64,000 nucleotides of DNA from an uncultured Acetatifactor sp. Its GTDB lineage: Bacteria > Bacillota > Clostridia > Lachnospirales > Lachnospiraceae. The stretch covers positions 1-64,000 of the forward strand of contig CAKRTS010000015.1 of NCBI GenBank assembly GCA_934402315.1, in the 5' to 3' direction. Position 1 is the first letter of the stretch, and every line of letters begins with the position of its first letter. A program made the translations under genes and the position numbers. The notes under the pieces are model-generated. The model did not search any database. It was not told the origin of the DNA and saw only the letters and a program-made list of their open reading frames with translations. This document shows positions 44,190-52,094 of this stretch, piece by piece.

Positions 44190-44621
44190 TTAACGTCTCT
44201 CATCTACCAGAATACCTGCCATATCCCAGATTCTGGCTATCATATCCAGAGTCTTCTCAGGCGGCAGCTCCTTGATGACCTCCTTGGTGCTCTTGTCAAC
44301 GATCTTGATCGTGACACGGTTTGTTCCCTCATGTACACCGAAGATCGCTTCCGAATTACCCATGGATTTATTCATCTGCTCCACAGCCTTGCGGATCTGC
44401 TCGTTGGAAGCCTGCTCCTTCCCCGACTGCTCTTCATTGCCGAAAAGACTCTTTTCCTGTGAATTCTCCACAACATTAGTCGTCTTATCCACCTTGTCCG
44501 CAGCCTGTATTGCCTGTCTTCCTGCCTCTGTCTCATCTGTCTTTGACGGTATCGGGTTCTTCACTGCTGCACTTCCCTGTGCCTGTACCGTCATCATGCT
44601 TGAAATCGGTTCAACTGTCAT
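44190..44621 (-). CDS. flaG: FlaG family protein
   Basis: A 143-residue protein with a low-complexity N-terminus and the conserved FlaG C-terminal domain (about 80-140: RKAVEQMNKSMGNSEAIFGVHEGTNRVTIKIVDKSTKEVIKELPPEKTLD, read as separate motifs). FlaG influences filament length in other species. It starts the flaG-fliD-fliS transcript, with a sigma-28-like promoter just upstream overlapping the csrA terminator. Confidence 0.9.
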   Translation of the reverse strand: MTVEPISSMMTVQAQGSAAVKNPIPSKTDETEAGRQAIQAADKVDKTTNVVENSQEKSLFGNEEQSGKEQASNEQIRKAVEQMNKSMGNSEAIFGVHEGTNRVTIKIVDKSTKEVIKELPPEKTLDMIARIWDMAGILVDERR

Positions 44622-44677
44622 TTTACTCCCTCCACTTCCGTATGAAATCCATTTCTACGTTACCGTTTCTAAAGCAT

Positions 44678-44704
44678 TTATCGGAAAGTCCCGGAAAAAA
44701 ATTA
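44678..44704 (-). promoter_or_regulatory. sigma-28-like promoter of flaG-fliD-fliS
   Basis: On the minus strand TAAT (44701-44704), a 15-base spacer and TCCGATAA (44678-44685). Compared with TAAA-N15-GCCGATAA, the -35 matches 3/4 and the -10 matches 7/8. The spacer is the T-run of the preceding csrA terminator. Confidence 0.7.
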
Positions 44705-44733
44705 ACAGGGAAGCATAAATTTTTGCTTCCCTG
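44694..44733 (-). terminator. intrinsic terminator of csrA
   Basis: CAGGGAAGCA (44706-44715) pairs perfectly with TGCTTCCCTG (44724-44733). On the minus strand TTAATTTTTTT follows, and this also forms part of the flaG promoter. Confidence 0.85.
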
Positions 44734-44751
44734 CATCCATTTATTCCGAAA

Positions 44752-44979
44752 TCATTCTGTTCTGCCCATCAGATTTTTTAAAGCTTCCATGCCATCAACA
44801 CTGACTGCCTCTTTATTTGCGTTCTGAATCTGCGCATATACCTCCTTGCGGTATACCGGCACCTCCCTCGGCGCCGTGATGCCGATCTTGACCTGATCGC
44901 CCTTTACCTCGAGGATCGCAACTTCTATATTGTTGTTGATTACGATGGCCTCATTTTTCTTTCTGGATAATGCCAGCAT
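44752..44979 (-). CDS. csrA: carbon storage regulator CsrA
   Basis: 75 residues from ATG 44979; MLALSRKKNEAIVINNNIEVAIL is the family start. RNA-binding residues are visible in KIGITAPREVPVYRKEVY. It represses translation of flagellin mRNA by binding near its RBS and is itself sequestered by FliW, whose gene ends one base upstream (GAGTGATATG). The fliW-csrA pair is the partner-switching module known from Bacillus. Confidence 0.95.
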   Translation of the reverse strand: MLALSRKKNEAIVINNNIEVAILEVKGDQVKIGITAPREVPVYRKEVYAQIQNANKEAVSVDGMEALKNLMGRTE

Positions 44980-44980
44980 A

Positions 44981-45439
44981 TCACTCACCAGCCTTTCTTG
45001 CCTGCAGGATGTCATAGATAGGGAACTTCACCGGGTAATCGCTGTTCTCGACAATGACCTGGCACGCCTTATGCTCGTCCACATTGATGACAAACGGCCC
45101 CTGCAGGTTCACACTCATCTTTGTAAGGTCGCCCGGTATCGTAGCCGTCACCAGCACGAGGATATTCTCCGCGTTGATATGTCCCGCTGCGGCAAGCAGC
45201 TCGTCATTTACCTCGGGATCATAGTCGGGCTTCACGACCAGCGGATCCATGACCGGCATGGCAAACGCCGGCTCATCCAGCGACTGCAGGAAACGGATTC
45301 CCACATTGACTCCCTTTTCCTCGTCATGGAGCAGTGCAAATCTCTTCAGATCCGGAAATCCGATGATTCCGTTTTCAAAGGTGATGATCTTCTCATCCGC
45401 GATTTCAACTTCTCCGAAGTTCTTTGTATTGATCTTCAT
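44981..45439 (-). CDS. fliW: flagellar assembly factor FliW
   Basis: 152 residues from ATG 45439 (MKINTKNFGEVEI); a GTG two codons upstream is an alternative start. Motifs are ITFENGIIGFPDLKRFAL and NLQGPFVINVDEHKACQVIVENSDYP, characteristic of FliW. It binds flagellin or, alternatively, CsrA, coupling flagellin translation to secretion. It lies immediately upstream of csrA and 15 bases downstream of flgL. Confidence 0.95.
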   Translation of the reverse strand: MKINTKNFGEVEIADEKIITFENGIIGFPDLKRFALLHDEEKGVNVGIRFLQSLDEPAFAMPVMDPLVVKPDYDPEVNDELLAAAGHINAENILVLVTATIPGDLTKMSVNLQGPFVINVDEHKACQVIVENSDYPVKFPIYDILQARKAGE

Positions 45440-45459
45440 TTCCACACCTTGCCTTTCCC

Positions 45460-47064
45460 TTATATAAAGTTCAGAAGTGTTGTCTGGCTCACCTTTCCGG
45501 TCGCCATCAGTGCCGCCTGATAGGTCAGCTCGGCGCTCTTTAACTGTATTGCCACCTCAGTGATGTCAATATCCTCATTTTCGCTCTTCAAGGTCTCGAA
45601 GGTCGTCTTCTGGTTCTGCATACGGCTCTTGACCAGTGAGAGCTTGCTGCTTCTCGTACCGCACTCGGTGATGCAGAGACTCGCATCGTCCAGATAGCCC
45701 TGAAACGAGGTAATCCCTTTCTCAAAGAGCTTCTGTTCCTTATCCTTCGCATAGGTCAGAGCCTTATCCACCGCATCCAGCTGCTTCTGCAGAGTCTCGG
45801 CATCGGTGCTGCCCTCCTCCGCCTTCTCCAGCAGCTTCGTAAGATTCGTCTGAACTGCCTCCAGATCAAGAACCTCCTGCATGGCGTTTACAAGGTCGTC
45901 CGCCTCTCTGCCGATGCCGTGCTGGAAGCACTGATCCGCCGTCGAATTGACACGGATCGTCTGGTTCAGTCCCACATCATATTCAATATCCTGACGCTCT
46001 GCATTGTCTGTCAGATAGGACTTATTATAGGTGATGGCATCCGCGGTTCCGGGGTCAGATTCACAGTAAAAATAATGCTGCGGTCTTAAATCACCCTTCT
46101 GCCAGCTCGACTTCTCGTAGGTCACGCGGATCTCCGCCTCATTCTTAATCGTAGTGTCGTCGTCCTTCGTTCCCATCAGTGTCTTATATCGGTTCTCGCC
46201 GAGAAGCATTTCTCCCGTCTCCGGCACATAGATGATGGCATCGGGATCCTTTGCCGCCATCGTATAGGGATCGTCATAGGAATGGACAAGCTGAATATCT
46301 CCCCCCGCAGACGGATCTGCCGGATCAATGAAGCCGGTCCAGGTCTGCGTATTACCATTTTCATCAATATAGCTGATGCTGGGGCTCACGCCTGTCCTGC
46401 CGCTGTAATCGGAGCAGCTGTCATATGCCAGCCGGAAGCGGTGTATCTCCACAGAGGTGACAGCCTCTTCATCGGTTGCCATATCTGCATCCGCAAAGTT
46501 CTTGGAATTTAAGTCCAGAAGGCTCTTTCCGTTTGCATTTTTCAGGTTTACCTTGACCACGGAATCAATGTCCTTGCTGGTAAGCTGCTCCGTGATGGTA
46601 TAATTCAGAGTTTCCTCCTTCTCAAAGCTCAGCGAGGTATCCGTCCTGTAGCCGGTGAAGACATATCTTCCGGCATAATCGGCATCTCCCGTAGAGTACA
46701 CCTCATCACTGAGTGCCTTCAGCTGCTCAAGGATGATCTGTCTGTCCTCGGTCTTCAGCGGCCCGTTGGAGCCCTTTGTACACTGTGAGATCATATTTGT
46801 GATAATCTGCGAAAGGTTCTTCAGCGCATCCTCGGTGACATTCAGCCAACTCTCCGCATCCGGAATATTCTTGCTGTAATACTGGGTGACCTCCGTGACG
46901 CTGCTGCGCAGTCTCAGTGCGCGGATCGCAACGACCGGATCGTCCGATGGTCTGTTGATTTTCTTCTGCGTTGACATCTGCGTGCTCAGCTTATCCTGAT
47001 AAATCTTGTTGGTGTTAATGTTGGATAAGTTGTTGCGCTGCATGATTTTATTTGTAATTCTCAT
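45460..47064 (-). CDS. flgL: flagellar hook-filament junction protein FlgL
   Basis: A 534-residue protein. The N-terminal D0/D1 flagellin-like helix is MRITNKIMQRNNLSNINTN with a KINRPSDDPVVAIRALRLRS motif. The C-terminal helix contains LSLVKSRMQNQKTTFETL and ELTYQAALMATGKVSQTTLLNFI. It is longer than the roughly 300 residues of enteric FlgL because of a large central insertion (about 190-370), presumably a surface-exposed domain at the hook-filament junction. It follows flgK in the usual order. Confidence 0.93.
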   Translation of the reverse strand: MRITNKIMQRNNLSNINTNKIYQDKLSTQMSTQKKINRPSDDPVVAIRALRLRSSVTEVTQYYSKNIPDAESWLNVTEDALKNLSQIITNMISQCTKGSNGPLKTEDRQIILEQLKALSDEVYSTGDADYAGRYVFTGYRTDTSLSFEKEETLNYTITEQLTSKDIDSVVKVNLKNANGKSLLDLNSKNFADADMATDEEAVTSVEIHRFRLAYDSCSDYSGRTGVSPSISYIDENGNTQTWTGFIDPADPSAGGDIQLVHSYDDPYTMAAKDPDAIIYVPETGEMLLGENRYKTLMGTKDDDTTIKNEAEIRVTYEKSSWQKGDLRPQHYFYCESDPGTADAITYNKSYLTDNAERQDIEYDVGLNQTIRVNSTADQCFQHGIGREADDLVNAMQEVLDLEAVQTNLTKLLEKAEEGSTDAETLQKQLDAVDKALTYAKDKEQKLFEKGITSFQGYLDDASLCITECGTRSSKLSLVKSRMQNQKTTFETLKSENEDIDITEVAIQLKSAELTYQAALMATGKVSQTTLLNFI

Positions 47065-47100
47065 AGCCTTCCCGCCTTTCCGTTCCGCCTGTCAGCAAGC

Positions 47101-49086
47101 CTATACGCCTGTCTCCAGAATCAGTCTGTCATAGATTTCCGTGAGCGTCTGGATCATCTTTGATGCCAGATTGTAGCCATTCTGGTATTTTACAAGATTG
47201 ACAGCCTCCTCGTCCTCGTCCACGCCCGAAATGGAAATTCTCTGCGTGTCGATCGTTCCGGCAACATCCTTAAAGTTCTGGTAAAAGGTGTTTGCCCGCT
47301 GTGCATTCAGCGCCACATCCGACAGTACACACTGTAAAAATTCCGATGCGGAACATCCTCTGAAACTCATTTTCTGCTTGTTGATGGCAAGATCCTTGAT
47401 GTCCTCCAGCAGATCATTCTGCTCCACACCGTCTCCCTTGTCATATCTGTTTGCAAGGCGCTTGGGGTCGAGCTCCATTGCGCTGAGGATACTGAAATTC
47501 ATGGCAGTCAGCTGATAATAGCTGTCATCGGACACGCCGACCGTCATCTTCGTATTCTTTCTCGCCAGCTCCAGCGCCTCGTCCTCTGTCAGCGTCGGAT
47601 CATTCTCCATATAAGACTTCTTCGCTTCCTCTACCTTTTCCAGATAAAGGTCGTAGCGGTAGGCATCCTCAAATTCATACTGCTTGTCGTCCGTCGCATA
47701 GTCTCCGGTAAACAGCTTGACACCCACATTGCCGGCCGAATCATAGCCGGAGGTCAGAATATCATTGAACTTCTGGGAGAAGGTTCTGACCCACTCATTC
47801 ATCTGGCTCATGTAGTAAGGAACGCCCTGATAGGTAATGCTTGTTCCGATATTCGCAACCTTTCCCACCCTGTCGTTCGTCACGCGGGAAGGATTCTTCT
47901 GCTGGTCTGACAGCACAAAGGTATAGGTATGTACTTCCTCGCCGTTGTCGTCATAGCTGATCTGATAAGTCCACGAATCGTAGTAAAATTCCTGATTTCC
48001 GAGGTTGATGATACCGCCGTTATCGGACAGCTTACACTTATTCAGATCCTGCAGATAAGACTGGGAAACCTGAATCGTGACGGTATCATTTGCACCGCCC
48101 GCCGTCGTCCCGGTATCGATGATCTTTCCCGTAAAGTGCTCGGCATTGTTGCCGTCGCGCATCTCGATCAGACCTCTGAGCGCGCCGCCCATAGCTCCGT
48201 TGTACAGGTTGAACTTCTGTCCGTCCTCCCAGTAGACATTGTACAGACCGTCAATATCCGTCTGATTGACCTTCTCATAGCTCGTCCTCGCAACGCATTC
48301 CAGCCCGTTGTACTCGCTGTCGTCAACGAGCGTCTGTCCGCCCGCTATCCGCACAATAAAGCGGTTTGCACCGGTCTCACGGTCCGGCTGGTTCGGGTCG
48401 GTGATCGGGATCTCCTTCGTCTCCACGTCAACCACCTCCGAGAGCTGGTCGAGCAGAAGCGTCCGCCGGTCGCGCAACTCGTTCGCCTTCACGCCGGTCA
48501 GCTCTATCGTATTGATCTGCTTATTCAGATTTGCAATCTCTCCCGCAAGGGAATTGATCTCATCGATCTTGAGCTTGATCTCCTGATTGACATCCTTCTG
48601 CAATTTCTGTAGGTTCGCCGCAACACCGTTGAAATACTCCGCCAACGCTCCCGCATAGCCTACAAACTGGGATTTTGCGGTGGCATCGTTCGGGTTCTTC
48701 ATCAGCTCCTGAAGACCCGTTGTCATCAGCTGGTCGAACACCGTCTTAAATCCGGCATTCTTTCCGTTGTCGTCAAAATAATTCTCAATCTGGGTCATGT
48801 AATACTGCTTCTGGCCGTACTCGCCGACCTTCGCGTTGTTGTCCCAGTATCTTCCATCATAAAATTCGTCGCGCACACGCTCGATTGCAATCGTCTCGAC
48901 ACCTGCGCCTGCGCAGCCGTAGGTCTGGAACACTCTGAGCGGATTTGCCGCCTGCTGTTTGACCTGCTGTCTGCTGTAGCCTTCCGTCTGGACATTTGCG
49001 ATATTGTTAGACGTGGTATTCAGCGCGGCATTGCTCGCCAGCAAGCCTGTATATGCGATATTTAATCCAAAAAACTGTGAGGGCAT
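47101..49086 (-). CDS. flgK: flagellar hook-associated protein FlgK (copy 2)
   Basis: A 661-residue protein. The N-terminal rod/hook helix is GLNIAYTGLLASNAALNTTSNNIANVQTEGYSRQQV, visible as two adjoining family motifs. The C-terminus reads DEEAVNLVKYQNGYNLASKM and QTLTEIYDRLIL. It forms the hook-filament junction with FlgL. It is the second of two tandem, divergent FlgK genes; a 70-residue size difference and distinct central domains argue against a recent duplication. Confidence 0.93.
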   Translation of the reverse strand: MPSQFFGLNIAYTGLLASNAALNTTSNNIANVQTEGYSRQQVKQQAANPLRVFQTYGCAGAGVETIAIERVRDEFYDGRYWDNNAKVGEYGQKQYYMTQIENYFDDNGKNAGFKTVFDQLMTTGLQELMKNPNDATAKSQFVGYAGALAEYFNGVAANLQKLQKDVNQEIKLKIDEINSLAGEIANLNKQINTIELTGVKANELRDRRTLLLDQLSEVVDVETKEIPITDPNQPDRETGANRFIVRIAGGQTLVDDSEYNGLECVARTSYEKVNQTDIDGLYNVYWEDGQKFNLYNGAMGGALRGLIEMRDGNNAEHFTGKIIDTGTTAGGANDTVTIQVSQSYLQDLNKCKLSDNGGIINLGNQEFYYDSWTYQISYDDNGEEVHTYTFVLSDQQKNPSRVTNDRVGKVANIGTSITYQGVPYYMSQMNEWVRTFSQKFNDILTSGYDSAGNVGVKLFTGDYATDDKQYEFEDAYRYDLYLEKVEEAKKSYMENDPTLTEDEALELARKNTKMTVGVSDDSYYQLTAMNFSILSAMELDPKRLANRYDKGDGVEQNDLLEDIKDLAINKQKMSFRGCSASEFLQCVLSDVALNAQRANTFYQNFKDVAGTIDTQRISISGVDEDEEAVNLVKYQNGYNLASKMIQTLTEIYDRLILETGV

Positions 49087-49103
49087 CTCTCTGCCTCCTT
49101 TGC

Positions 49104-50864
49104 TTAATGACCTAAAGTGGAAATGATATGCTCAAGCATCTCGCTGATTACATTGATGTAACGGCTGGATGCGTTATAGGCATTCTGGAACTTAATCATA
49201 TTGGAAAGCTCTTCGTCTGAGGACACGCCGATGACCTGCTGTCTTGCGCTCTCCGCAGCCTCCACCGTCGTCTGCTGGTTATCGGAGATGCTGCGGTAGA
49301 CCGAGCCGGAGTTCGCCACCTGTGCGACAAGGTCGGTGTAATAGTCCACGAACGTCGTCTGCTTTCTGACATTCGGGTTCAGCGTATAGATTTCCTCGGT
49401 AAACGCTGCCTTTAACGCCTCCGCCGTCTCTGTGTCCTCCGAGCCGTCCGGAAGCCGGAAGCCCAGCATCGCCGGCTCCTGCATCAGTGTCTGGTTGATC
49501 CTGAGGTTCTTGACACTGTACAGCGAATCCACCTCGTCCGCAATCTCCTCGTTTTTCACCCATATTTCGCCGCTCTTCGTCTGGGTCACGCCGTTTTCAT
49601 CGACATAGCTGATCGTGCCGTTTACCTTCCGGTAACCGTCCGTCGTCACCTTCTCAAACATCTGGATCGGTCTTCCGTCCTCCATGCGCATATAGCCGCC
49701 GGGATCGGAGAAAACGTAATCCGCTCCCTGAAGAACCGTTCCGTCGTCCAGCGTGATGTCCCCCGTCTGCTGTCCGGCTGCCTTGGCAAGAATGTCATTG
49801 ATCCTTGTCACGACATTGTGGATCAGCTGGTCGAACTCCGCTTCAATATTCATCAGCACCGACTGGGAAATGCTGTCGTAATCTCCTTCAATGTCCGTGT
49901 AATCCGCCCTGTGATCTCCCCTTGCAAGGAGCATGGATTTCAGCCCGCCGATATCCGTGTTCAGGTCGGATGAAATCTCCCTGTTGAAATTAAAGACCTC
50001 CGCACCGTCGATATTGTACTCGCGGGTTCCGTCATCCAGCACGCGGTAGGTTGCATTCTGCGGCCAGAACGGAGTATAAAAGCCGGTATTCGGGTCAACG
50101 TCCAGTTCCATCTTATAGCAGGTGCCGCCTTTGACGAAATCCACTCCCTCAATCTGGATGGAGACGCTTCCGTAGATGTCCTCGGAGAACGACATGCTGG
50201 TCATCTCCGCCAGCTCATCCAGTATCTGGTTCCTGGCATCCCGCAGATCGTTGGCATGCTCGATGCCGCCCGCCTCCACGGCGCGGATCTTGTCATTCAG
50301 CAGTAAGATCTGGTCACCGTATTCGTTGATCTTGTCAACCTGTTTCTTTATCTGCACATTCAGATTATCCTGATAAGAAGCCAGTCCCGCATAAACCGTC
50401 GATGCGCGCTCCACGAATTCGGAAGCCTTGCGGACAAGAAGTCCCTGCGTCACGGAGCTTGCCGGATCCTTCGCCAGCTCCTGCACGGATGTCCATAAGT
50501 CCTCAATCGTCGTCTGGAACGCCTCACCGTTCATCTCTCCAAGCTGGCTCTCCACTTCCTCCAGAACCTCTGTGGACACTTCATAGAACATACTGCGCCC
50601 CGATTCCTTGCGGTATGTCTTATCCAGAAAATAATCTCTGATCTGTTTTACCCGGGAATAAGTGACACCCAGACCGGTCTGCTTATTGTTTACAGACTGG
50701 GGGTTCACGGAAAGCGTCACATAGCGCCTTGCAGACTGCTGCACCTGCTGTCTTGTATAGCCGGTGGTGTCGATATTAGAAAGATTATGCGCTGTGGTAT
50801 TCAGCGCATTCTGACTTGTCTGTAATCCGGATGCTCCAATGTATAAGCTGCCCATCAATGGCAT
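49104..50864 (-). CDS. flgK: flagellar hook-associated protein FlgK (copy 1)
   Basis: 586 residues from ATG 50864, preceded by AGAGGTGATATT; a longer in-frame start has no site. The N-terminus GSLYIGASGLQTSQNALNTTAHNLSN, followed by TTGYTRQQVQQS, is the FlgK signature. The C-terminus has DEELSNMIKFQNAYNASSRY. It follows flgN, its export chaperone, which is the standard order. A second FlgK gene follows after 17 bases. Confidence 0.93.
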   Translation of the reverse strand: MPLMGSLYIGASGLQTSQNALNTTAHNLSNIDTTGYTRQQVQQSARRYVTLSVNPQSVNNKQTGLGVTYSRVKQIRDYFLDKTYRKESGRSMFYEVSTEVLEEVESQLGEMNGEAFQTTIEDLWTSVQELAKDPASSVTQGLLVRKASEFVERASTVYAGLASYQDNLNVQIKKQVDKINEYGDQILLLNDKIRAVEAGGIEHANDLRDARNQILDELAEMTSMSFSEDIYGSVSIQIEGVDFVKGGTCYKMELDVDPNTGFYTPFWPQNATYRVLDDGTREYNIDGAEVFNFNREISSDLNTDIGGLKSMLLARGDHRADYTDIEGDYDSISQSVLMNIEAEFDQLIHNVVTRINDILAKAAGQQTGDITLDDGTVLQGADYVFSDPGGYMRMEDGRPIQMFEKVTTDGYRKVNGTISYVDENGVTQTKSGEIWVKNEEIADEVDSLYSVKNLRINQTLMQEPAMLGFRLPDGSEDTETAEALKAAFTEEIYTLNPNVRKQTTFVDYYTDLVAQVANSGSVYRSISDNQQTTVEAAESARQQVIGVSSDEELSNMIKFQNAYNASSRYINVISEMLEHIISTLGH

Positions 50865-50889
50865 AATATCACCTCTGTCTTTACCGTTG

Positions 50890-51408
50890 TTACTGTTTTG
50901 CGTCAAAACCGCCGCCGGCTACACCCATCGTGTCTCCGGTGTTATACGCACTTCTGGTATAATTTGCCGTCTCCGGCGCCGCCTTGGACGCCTGCAGGAG
51001 ATTCATCTCAAACTCCACCATTTCAAGTGCATTTCCCAGCAGTTCCTTGTTCTGTTCATTCGTCCGCTGTAATTCATGCACTGCGCTCTGCAATCTGTCG
51101 TGCGCCGCTGCAAGTCTCTGCTGTTCTGCAGGTCTTGCCGCAAGCATATCGATCATATTCCGGAGCTTCAGCTTCGTAACATCCCTGTTCAAAACATTGG
51201 CGATATCCGCAGTAACTTCCGTCCTCTTCTTTTCCAGATGGCTGATTCTGCTTACCGATTCCTGTTCATCATCCGTGATTTTCTGTAATGTCTCCAGATC
51301 ACCGCTCACGATAACCGGAGTCTTCTTCTGAGACAGGCTCAGAAGTCCCTCATATTCTATGCCTTCCTGTTCAATTACTTCTATCAGGTTCTCCATTAAG
51401 CTGGCCAC
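50890..51408 (-). CDS. flgN: flagellar export chaperone FlgN
   Basis: A 172-residue helical protein: LMENLIEVIEQEGIEYEGLL at the N-terminus and LKLRNMIDMLAARPAEQQ with ERL-like coiled coil further on, then a Gly-rich tail. FlgN chaperones FlgK and FlgL. The annotated start is GTG 51408, with GAGG about ten bases upstream; ATG 51396 is an alternative. It lies between flgM and flgK, as in Bacillus. Confidence 0.88.
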   Translation of the reverse strand: MASLMENLIEVIEQEGIEYEGLLSLSQKKTPVIVSGDLETLQKITDDEQESVSRISHLEKKRTEVTADIANVLNRDVTKLKLRNMIDMLAARPAEQQRLAAAHDRLQSAVHELQRTNEQNKELLGNALEMVEFEMNLLQASKAAPETANYTRSAYNTGDTMGVAGGGFDAKQ

Positions 51409-51416
51409 GGGACTTC

Positions 51417-51692
51417 TTACCTCATTTCCTCATACTTCTTTAACAGCTTCTCCGCAAAGCTCTCATTGTCAACACTGTAGGTGCCGCTCTGGATCTTCGC
51501 TTTGATCGGCGCTGTCAATTCCTCTCTGATGTCGGGGCTTCCTGCCACTGCCGCTCTTGCAGTCTGGAAATCCTTTCCGAGATTGCTGATCTGCAGTTGA
51601 TCCGCGTGAGATACGCTGCCCGACTTCCTTGCCTGATTTACCTTCTTCGTCTGGTAAAGCTGCTGTACCTGTGTATAAGCTTCAATACGCAT
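51417..51692 (-). CDS. flgM: anti-sigma-28 factor FlgM
   Basis: 91 residues from ATG 51692 (GAAGGAGGG upstream). The N-terminus is flexible; the C-terminal helices (SPDIREELTAPIKAKIQSGTY, ESFAEKLLKKYEE) match the sigma-binding part of FlgM. It holds sigma-28 inactive until exported through the completed hook. It heads the cluster and is transcribed from a perfect sigma-28 promoter, forming a feedback loop. Confidence 0.92.
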   Translation of the reverse strand: MRIEAYTQVQQLYQTKKVNQARKSGSVSHADQLQISNLGKDFQTARAAVAGSPDIREELTAPIKAKIQSGTYSVDNESFAEKLLKKYEEMR

Positions 51693-51727
51693 CAAGGGTC
51701 CCTCCTTCTCGCTGAATTCTAATATCT

Positions 51728-51754
51728 TTATCGGCGGGCTTTGGAAATACTTTA
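51728..51754 (-). promoter_or_regulatory. consensus sigma-28 promoter of flgM operon
   Basis: On the minus strand TAAA (51751-51754), exactly 15 bases, then GCCGATAA (51728-51735). It is about 36 bases from the flgM start. Confidence 0.92.
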
Positions 51755-51793
51755 GTGTGCACGAAAAATAAATTTCTTTTGCTCATTTTCCGC

Positions 51794-51822
51794 TGGACTT
51801 TTTTTCCGGTCTATTGTATGAT
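51794..51822 (+). promoter_or_regulatory. putative sigma-A promoter of the oadB leader
   Basis: TGGACT (51794-51799), a 17-base spacer and TATGAT (51817-51822), facing away from flgM. Confidence 0.6.
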
Positions 51823-51828
51823 ATGTTT

Positions 51829-52000
51829 ATCAGTTTCCGATAAAAGGGAGTAGTCGGCAGATGTTAACCGGACGGGATTCGGGTGGTTTGCAGCTGCATT
51901 TTAGGCGTCAGTACGATATTCCGGTTGGATATCCGCTTAAGATTGAAATGACAAGACTTTTATTGCAGTGTTTATCCTGCAATAAAGGTCTTCTTTTTTT
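51829..52000 (+). ncRNA. terminated leader RNA upstream of oadB (candidate attenuator or riboswitch)
   Basis: A transcript from the promoter above would run about 170 bases and end at the strong terminator at 51953-52000, well before the oadB start at 52095. It can form a stem at 51915-51933 (GATATTCC/GGATATC). A TTGCAG near 51887-51892 could pair with CTGCAA of the terminator as an antiterminator. A 53-codon frame (51860-52021) runs through the hairpin and is probably not real. No known riboswitch class is recognised. Confidence 0.5.
51953..52000 (+). terminator. intrinsic terminator in the oadB leader
   Basis: AAGACTTTTATTGCAG (51953-51968) pairs with CTGCAATAAAGGTCTT (51977-51992) with one wobble, followed by CTTTTTTT. 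It is among the strongest terminators in the window. Confidence 0.9.
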
Positions 52001-52094
52001 CCCTTTTGTCCCCTTTCCATAGGCAGCACGCCTGTATAAATCCAGGCAGGCATGGGCAAACATATATACCATATATACATAGGAGGGATTCACT

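Noticed and set aside
51860..52021. Small protein of 53 codons upstream of oadB
   Set aside because: The frame runs through a strong intrinsic terminator and ends in Phe/Pro-rich sequence translated from the T-run. The RBS is weak.
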